A stretch of DNA of 11,680 nt, from positions 1-11,680 of the forward strand of contig DDLU01000174.1 in the NCBI GenBank assembly GCA_002340305.1, read 5' to 3'. The position numbers and the translations under genes are program-made. Source of the DNA: Desulfovibrio sp. UBA2564 (GTDB lineage: Bacteria; Desulfobacterota; Desulfovibrionia; Desulfovibrionales; Desulfovibrionaceae). Of the stretch, positions 7,509 through 11,680 are shown piece by piece. The stretch's first letter is position 1. Each line of letters begins with the position of its first letter. The notes below the pieces were generated by a model. It saw nothing but the letters and a program-made list of their open reading frames with translations. It did no database searches and was not told where the DNA came from.

Positions 7509-7545
7509 AAAAAAACGGTGTTGCCCACTATAGTCGGCAACACCG
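7509..7545 (-). terminator. Strong intrinsic terminator of the zinc-ribbon gene
   Basis: A perfect 10-bp stem pairs 7516-7525 with 7536-7545 over a 10-nt loop. Read on the - strand it is followed directly by seven T residues (complement of 7515-7509). It lies 38 nt after the stop of the - strand gene 7584-8003. Confidence 0.9.
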
Positions 7546-7583
7546 CATCAGGTGTATATTAAGGACTGGAAAATAAAGTGTTT

Positions 7584-8003
7584 TTAGCTAAAAAGTCTCA
7601 GCAAAGGCTTGGACTCTTTTTTAGGCCTGCTTTTATGTATGATATTTCCAGTGGACATTTTTACAAACAGATTCTGGCAGGAGTAACACTCCCAATGCTT
7701 TGCACGTTCTTGAAGTCTGATCAGGACTCCATCACGGTCATAGCAGACCTGACAATAAGGACCTGTTTTTTCATTGTCCTCATCAATCCAATATTTCTGC
7801 CCATCGAACTCCATACATTCAGCAAGGTCAAGAATTTCAGCGACCTCTTTTATCTGGGATCGTAACTCTTTATTTTCCTCATACATGTTAAGATAGTCTT
7901 CCTGAATGATCCGTAAAAGACTTTCCGCATCGCGTTCACGTCCATCGTGGAACAATTCAAGAACTTTCCTGAAATTGGTTGCGTGGAGATTTTTTTTACT
8001 CAT
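7584..8003 (-). CDS. Small zinc-ribbon protein with N-terminal helical region (function unknown)
   Basis: The 139-residue protein has no function I can name. Residues about 8-62 are charged and heptad-like, rich in E, K, L and R, consistent with a helical or coiled-coil segment. Residues 78-112 hold two CxxC knuckles, C84/C87 in PYCQVCYD and C106/C109 in WECYSCQ, spaced as in a rubredoxin-like or zinc-ribbon fold. The C-terminus is basic. No signal peptide or membrane segment is seen. The ATG at 8003 is preceded on its strand by an AAGGAT and a GGGCGG, both plausible ribosome sites. The gene appears to stand alone: a terminator follows it and the next gene upstream diverges. An 8-bp inverted repeat (8021-8052) sits just upstream and may be its operator or leader hairpin. 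A nucleic-acid or protein-binding adaptor role is inference. Confidence 0.75.
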   Translation of the reverse strand: MSKKNLHATNFRKVLELFHDGRERDAESLLRIIQEDYLNMYEENKELRSQIKEVAEILDLAECMEFDGQKYWIDEDNEKTGPYCQVCYDRDGVLIRLQERAKHWECYSCQNLFVKMSTGNIIHKSRPKKESKPLLRLFS

Positions 8004-8020
8004 TTTTCCGCCCTATCCTT

Positions 8021-8052
8021 ACAGTATTATTTTAGGAACACCTGAATACTGT
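8021..8052. repeat. Inverted repeat upstream of the zinc-ribbon gene (possible operator)
   Basis: ACAGTATT (8021-8028) and AATACTGT (8045-8052) are perfect 8-bp inverted arms 16 nt apart. The element starts 18 nt upstream of the - strand start at 8003. It could bind a dimeric repressor or fold as a hairpin in the leader next to the ribosome site. I cannot tie it to a named regulator. Confidence 0.5.
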
Positions 8053-8105
8053 ATCGACAACCAAAAAAAATCCTTTAGGGACAAGGGAAAAACTTTTTTA
8101 CACCA

Positions 8106-8134
8106 TTGACAGCACCATATACGATCCATATATC
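8106..8134 (+). promoter_or_regulatory. Sigma70-type promoter for the DUF493 gene
   Basis: A perfect TTGACA (8106-8111) is followed after exactly 17 nt by TATATC (8129-8134, 4/6). Transcription would start near 8141 and give a leader of about 85 nt. A perfect TATAAT (8181-8186) lies closer to the gene but has no -35 partner, so it is a weaker alternative. Confidence 0.6.
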
Positions 8135-8225
8135 AACAATGCCCGACAAGCAGTACGAACCAAATCGTAACTACTGTCAGTATAATATAAGATTTCAATA
8201 TTTCAATATGATATAAGGAGAAAAC

Positions 8226-8486
8226 ATGGCACAGTCAGTTGACCAGTTCAAAGCAACCCTTGATGAACACCATGAATGGCCCTGCGACTACACCTTTAAA
8301 TTTATCGTTCCCAGTAGGGCTCTGGACGAACTCAAATCCATGATTGACGGTTTTCCTTACACTGAAAAGGATTCCAAAACCGGTAAATACACCAGTGTAA
8401 CCGTTGTTATTCACGCCAACAGCTCGGACGTAATCGTAAATATCTACGAAAAAGCAGCTACCATTGAAGGGTTAATTTCCCTCTAA
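8226..8486 (+). CDS. DUF493 (YbeD-like) small protein
   Basis: The 86-residue protein matches the DUF493/YbeD family in length and pattern. It has an N-terminal CDYTFKFIVPS strand (20-30), then GKYTSVTVVIHANSS (53-67) and a final YEKAATIEGLISL (74-86). The family adopts a small ferredoxin-like, ACT-resembling fold and has no firmly known role; a regulatory ligand- or protein-binding function is often proposed. An AAGGAG (8215-8220) lies 5 nt before the ATG, a strong ribosome site. It has its own promoter and a short terminator, so it is probably transcribed alone. The family call is good, the function unknown. Confidence 0.87.
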   Translation: MAQSVDQFKATLDEHHEWPCDYTFKFIVPSRALDELKSMIDGFPYTEKDSKTGKYTSVTVVIHANSSDVIVNIYEKAATIEGLISL

Positions 8487-8540
8487 ATAATGATGCAACT
8501 CCGGGTTGACTTCCATCAAGCCTTGTTTCAAGATAACTCC

Positions 8541-8567
8541 GCTCATTTTTGAGCATTTTTTATTTTT
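8541..8567 (+). terminator. Short intrinsic terminator after the DUF493 gene
   Basis: GCTCA (8541-8545) pairs with TGAGC (8550-8554) over a 4-nt loop, followed by six T, one A and five T. The 5-bp stem is short but the T tract is strong. It lies 55 nt after the stop codon. Confidence 0.6.
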
Positions 8568-8608
8568 ATATTTACGTTAGAATGGCTGTTTATTTTTCCA
8601 CAGCATAG

Positions 8609-8670
8609 CGTGATTTGTTTATATTATATTAACATGCTGTAATTTCAGTTTATATTTGAACAAAATCACG
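8609..8670. repeat. Long inverted repeat around the ileS promoter region
   Basis: CGTGATTT (8609-8616) is perfectly complementary to AAATCACG (8663-8670). The pairing extends three more base pairs (8617-8619 with 8659-8661) past a single bulged A. A second inverted pair, ACAGCAT (8600-8606) with ATGCTGT (8634-8640), interleaves with it. The arms flank the proposed -35/-10 region, so they could be a repressor site or an alternative RNA fold. The region is AT-rich, which raises the chance of accidental repeats. Confidence 0.4.
8615..8643 (+). promoter_or_regulatory. Candidate extended -10 promoter for ileS
   Basis: TTGTTT (8615-8620, 3/6) and TGTAAT (8638-8643, 5/6) are 17 nt apart, and TGC directly before the -10 forms a TGn extended -10. 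Transcription would begin near 8650, leaving a leader of about 98 nt before ileS. No T-box core sequence is visible in this leader. Confidence 0.4.
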
Positions 8671-8747
8671 GGCATTAATGTGAATCTCTTAAACGGCTTT
8701 TAATCAAATATCATATACTAAGATAGTTCCGGAGGACTTTTCCAGTC

Positions 8748-11561
8748 ATGAGCGATTATAAAAAGACCCTGTGTCTGCCCAAGACAAAATTTCCCATGAA
8801 GGCCAACCTCAAGCAGCGCGAGCCCGAAATGCTCAAGCGTTGGGAGGAAACCGGGGTATACGAAAAAATGGTTGAAGCTAACGCTGATGCCAAGCAGTAC
8901 GTCCTGCACGACGGCCCCCCGTATGCTAACGGCCACATTCACATGGGCACAGCCATGAACAAGGTTCTCAAGGACATTATTGTTAAGTCCCGCAACCTGC
9001 AGGGTATGAAAGCCGAATATGTTCCCGGTTGGGACTGCCACGGCCTGCCCATTGAACACAAAGTTGAGCAGGAACTTAAGAAAAAGAAAAAAGAACTGCC
9101 TACCACTGTTATCCGCCGTCTCTGCCGCGAGTATGCCGAAAAATTCGTAGGTATCCAGCGTAAAGAATTCAAACGTCTCGGCGTGCTCGGTAACTGGGAA
9201 GATCCTTACCTGACCATGAAGCCCGAATACGAAGCAGCAACGGCCCGTGAACTGGGTCGTCTCATGGAAAAAGGCTCCGTTATCCGTGGTAAGAAGCCTA
9301 TCCACTGGTGCTGTGACTGCCGTACCGCTCTTGCTGAAGCAGAAGTAGAATACGAAGACCACACTTCTCCTTCCATTTACGTACGCTTTCCTTTAAGCGA
9401 TGAAAAAGTCCTGAAAGCACTGCCCGAAGATGCTGCATCCAAAGTGGACCTCTCCCGTACCTACGTATGTATCTGGACCACCACTCCCTGGACCATCCCC
9501 GATAATATGGCTGTGGCTGTTCACCCTGAGTTTGATTACGTAATTACCGAAGTAAACGGTGAATACTACATCCTTGCTGAAAGACTGCTGCCCGTATGTG
9601 CAGAATCCTTCGGTTGGGAAAGCTGGAATGTGCTGGCTACTGTACCGGGTGCCAAGCTCGAAGGCGCAGTTGCCAAGCATCCCATCTATGACCGTGAATC
9701 TCCTGTTGTACTGGCGGATTACGTAACCCTCGATTCCGGTACCGGTTGTGTTCACACTGCTCCCGGCCATGGTCGTGAGGACTTTGAAACCGGTCTCAAG
9801 AACGGTCTTGAAATTTACTCTCCCATGAACAACAGCGGAGTGTTCCTCAATGAAGTGGAATTTTTCGCAGGTATGAATGTCTGGGAAGCCAACCCGAAAG
9901 TTATCGAAAAACTCGAAGAGCTGGGCAATCTCCTCGCACAGGAAAAAATTACCCATTCCTACCCCCATTGCTGGCGCTGTAAAGAGCCGGTCATCTTCCG
10001 CGCCACCACCCAGTGGTTTGTAGGTATGGATGAAAACGACCTGCGCTCTAAAGCTCTCAAAGCTATCAAAGATGACGTTGACTGGATCCCTGCATGGGGT
10101 GAAAACCGCATCTACAGCATGGTTGAAAACCGCCCTGACTGGTGTATCTCCCGTCAACGTAACTGGGGTGTGCCCATCATCGCACTGATCTGTGAAGACT
10201 GCGATGAAGTGTATAACGATCCCGAATGGGTCTTCTCCGTAGTAGACGAATTTGAAAAGCACGAACGCGGATGTGACTACTGGTTTGAAAAATCCGTAGA
10301 AGAAATCGCTCCTGATGGTCTCAAATGCCCTAAATGCGGCGGCAACCACTGGACCAAGGAAGATGACATCCTTGACGTATGGTTTGATTCCGGCACCAGT
10401 TATGCTGCTGTTGTTGAAAAACGCAAGGAGCACCGCTTCCCCGCGGATCTGTACCTTGAAGGTTCCGACCAGCATCGTGGTTGGTTCCATAGTTCCCTGC
10501 TCGCATCCGTAGGTACCCGTGACGTGCCTCCCTACAAAACCGTACTGACTCACGGTTACGTAGTTGATAAAAACGGGCGCAAGATGTCCAAATCCATCGG
10601 TAACGTCATCGCGCCGCAGGAGATCATCGACCAGCACGGTGCTGAAATCCTGCGTATGTGGGTTTCCGCTGTAAACTATCAGGAAGACGTTCGTATCTCC
10701 GATGAAATCCTGAGCCGCATGGTGGATACATACCGCCGTGTACGTAATACCTGCCGTTACATCCTCGGTAACCTGAACGGTTTCAACCCCGAGTCTGATG
10801 CAGTAGCGCCCGCAGAAATGCTGCCCATCGACCATTTTGCGCTCGATATGGTCAGCCGTCAGCATGAGGTAATCCAGCAGGCATATGCAAACTTTGAATT
10901 CCACAAAGTTTATCACACCCTGCACAACCTCTGTACTACTGAACTTTCTGCGTTCTACCTTGATATCATCAAGGACAGACTCTACGTGTCCGGCGAAAAC
11001 AGCCTTGAACGCCGTTCCGCCCAGACCGTGCTCTGGCAAACCATGCTCATGCTGCTTAAAGACATGGCCCCGATCCTTTCCTTCACTGCTGAGGAAGCAT
11101 ATTCCCACATGCCTGAAGAAATGAGAGGCGATGCAGAAACTGTCTTCGCTATCCGTCCTGAACTGCTCAAAGCAGAGATCGACGATACTGAGCGCGAACG
11201 CTGGGAACTGCTCATGAATGTACGAACCGAAGTTACCAAGGCAATCGAACCCCTGCGCCGCGAGAAGGTTATCGGTCACTCCCTTGATACCAAGATTACC
11301 CTCTTTGCTAACGAAGAAATTGCCGAAGCTCTCAAAGGCATCGAACACCGCGAGTTCTTCATCGTTTCCGGTATTGAAATCGCTCCTTTCGCAGACGCAA
11401 CCGAAGATGCAGTTAAGCCTGAAGAACTCGAAGGTCTCGCCATCAAGGTTGAAAAAGCACAAGGTGAAAAATGCAGCCGTTGCTGGAGATACGATACTCT
11501 CGGCACCAACGGAGAACACCCCGAGCTTTGCCCGCGTTGCGCAGCAGTTCTCGCCGGTTAA
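8748..11561 (+). CDS. ileS: Isoleucyl-tRNA synthetase
   Basis: This class I synthetase charges tRNA-Ile with isoleucine in the cytoplasm. The 937 residues match bacterial IleRS with a C-terminal zinc site (about 938 in E. coli). The HIGH-type motif is HMGT (65-68) within PYANGHIHMGTAMNK (58-72). The Rossmann core is split by the CP1 editing domain (about 185-400), which hydrolyses Val-tRNA-Ile; it shows CIWTTTPWTIPDN (241-253) and GTGCVHTAPGHGREDF (331-346). EGSDQHRGWF (571-580) and KMSKS (612-616) complete the active site. The anticodon-binding helical domain follows (about 655-830), and the end carries a zinc knuckle with C909, C912, C928 and C931. An internal CxxC pair region (C482/C485 and C527/C530) may hold another metal. 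GGAGGA (8731-8736) lies 11 nt before the ATG. A strong terminator follows, with no lspA in the remaining bases. Confidence 0.98.
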   Translation: MSDYKKTLCLPKTKFPMKANLKQREPEMLKRWEETGVYEKMVEANADAKQYVLHDGPPYANGHIHMGTAMNKVLKDIIVKSRNLQGMKAEYVPGWDCHGLPIEHKVEQELKKKKKELPTTVIRRLCREYAEKFVGIQRKEFKRLGVLGNWEDPYLTMKPEYEAATARELGRLMEKGSVIRGKKPIHWCCDCRTALAEAEVEYEDHTSPSIYVRFPLSDEKVLKALPEDAASKVDLSRTYVCIWTTTPWTIPDNMAVAVHPEFDYVITEVNGEYYILAERLLPVCAESFGWESWNVLATVPGAKLEGAVAKHPIYDRESPVVLADYVTLDSGTGCVHTAPGHGREDFETGLKNGLEIYSPMNNSGVFLNEVEFFAGMNVWEANPKVIEKLEELGNLLAQEKITHSYPHCWRCKEPVIFRATTQWFVGMDENDLRSKALKAIKDDVDWIPAWGENRIYSMVENRPDWCISRQRNWGVPIIALICEDCDEVYNDPEWVFSVVDEFEKHERGCDYWFEKSVEEIAPDGLKCPKCGGNHWTKEDDILDVWFDSGTSYAAVVEKRKEHRFPADLYLEGSDQHRGWFHSSLLASVGTRDVPPYKTVLTHGYVVDKNGRKMSKSIGNVIAPQEIIDQHGAEILRMWVSAVNYQEDVRISDEILSRMVDTYRRVRNTCRYILGNLNGFNPESDAVAPAEMLPIDHFALDMVSRQHEVIQQAYANFEFHKVYHTLHNLCTTELSAFYLDIIKDRLYVSGENSLERRSAQTVLWQTMLMLLKDMAPILSFTAEEAYSHMPEEMRGDAETVFAIRPELLKAEIDDTERERWELLMNVRTEVTKAIEPLRREKVIGHSLDTKITLFANEEIAEALKGIEHREFFIVSGIEIAPFADATEDAVKPEELEGLAIKVEKAQGEKCSRCWRYDTLGTNGEHPELCPRCAAVLAG

Positions 11562-11590
11562 TCTCTCGCTCTTTGTAAATTGAATATGTA

Positions 11591-11628
11591 AATGCCCCGT
11601 CCTTCTCTCGAAGGCCGGGGCATTTTTT
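11591..11628 (+). terminator. Strong intrinsic terminator of ileS
   Basis: AATGCCCCG (11591-11599) pairs with CGGGGCATT (11616-11624). After a single T/C mismatch an inner CCTTC/GAAGG stem closes a 4-nt loop (11606-11609). Six T residues (11623-11628) follow. It starts 30 nt after the ileS stop. Confidence 0.95.
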
Positions 11629-11633
11629 AAAAG

Positions 11634-11680
11634 GATGCCTCCGGCGGCAGGGGAAGGGAAAACTTTTGCAAAAATTTTCC
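11634..11680. repeat. Edge of a palindromic, probably dispersed intergenic repeat (cut by window end)
   Basis: After the ileS terminator comes a GC-rich GCCTCCGGCGGC motif. It is followed by a near-palindrome at 11657-11680 centred on TTTTGCAAAA, with GGAAAA and TTTTCC arms and one mismatched pair. The purine run GGGGAAGGG before it suggests that the arms continue beyond the window. From memory, GCCTCCGGCGGC followed by a GGGAAA...TTTCCC palindrome is common between genes in Desulfovibrio-type genomes; no search was made. Confidence 0.4.

Noticed and set aside
7343..7576. 77-codon + strand open frame in the 7265-7583 gap
   Set aside because: It reads straight through two terminator stems and two hairpins, has no clear ribosome site and no recognisable sequence pattern.
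7578..7865. 95-codon + strand open frame
   Set aside because: Antisense to the zinc-ribbon gene, whose CxxC pairs and own terminator support the other strand.
8568..8747. T-box leader upstream of ileS
   Set aside because: The conserved T-box core and a terminator/antiterminator pair before the gene are not visible; only AT-rich inverted repeats are seen.
8718..9362. 214-codon - strand open frame over the start of ileS
   Set aside because: Antisense shadow of ileS with the same skewed composition and no supporting ribosome site or domain.
9393..11519. 708-codon open frame on the - strand inside ileS
   Set aside because: It lies fully antisense to a textbook IleRS. Its translation is Phe/Val/Gly-rich without any recognisable domain, and it is explained by the codon bias of the + strand gene.
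1..11680. Mobile element, CRISPR array, defence or secretion system
   Set aside because: No transposase, integrase, regularly spaced repeats, nuclease/helicase cluster or secretion genes are present, and gene content is housekeeping throughout.

Overview
The window reads as an ordinary chromosomal segment of a moderate-GC Gram-negative bacterium. My best guess is a Desulfovibrionaceae member, possibly marine Maridesulfovibrio-like. The guess rests on the gene set and on the Desulfovibrio-like repeat debris at the right edge; it was not checked by any search. No transposase, integrase, phage gene, CRISPR array, rRNA or tRNA is visible.

Left part (1-4951, + strand): a tightly packed run of six genes that looks like one operon. 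In order these are the 3' end of an NAD(P)H-hydrate dehydratase gene (nnrD type), a two-CBS-domain protein, tsaE (tRNA t6A synthesis ATPase), lysC (aspartate kinase), cimA ((R)-citramalate synthase) and a metallo-beta-lactamase-fold hydrolase. Gaps are 0-38 nt and two junctions overlap (7 and 16 nt). The first three genes serve metabolite repair, nucleotide sensing (inferred) and tRNA modification. lysC and cimA are amino acid genes: aspartate kinase feeds Lys/Thr/Met, while CimA makes isoleucine precursor from pyruvate and acetyl-CoA and so bypasses threonine. lysC carries a near-ideal internal Shine-Dalgarno and ATG that would give a separate ACT-domain beta subunit. A hairpin at about 4976-5017 separates this run from the convergent gene that follows.

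Middle part (5033-8003, - strand): a 743-residue GH57/DUF3536 glycoside hydrolase-like protein and, upstream of it, a 139-residue protein with an N-terminal helical part and a CxxC...CxxC zinc ribbon. They are separated by 319 nt that hold two intrinsic-terminator-like hairpins pointing the same way, with two further small hairpins between them. This is the best candidate for an unannotated small RNA or regulatory leader in the window.

Right part (8004-11680, + strand): a DUF493 (YbeD-like) gene with a good sigma70-type promoter, a short terminator, a 261-nt AT-rich gap with inverted repeats and a likely extended -10 promoter, then ileS (isoleucyl-tRNA synthetase) ending at a strong terminator. 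The last bases enter a palindromic element that looks like the edge of a dispersed intergenic repeat.

I did not find a convincing new multi-gene system. The observations most worth checking are the internal start in lysC, the structured 7361-7508 interval, and the inverted repeats at 8021-8052 and 8609-8670.
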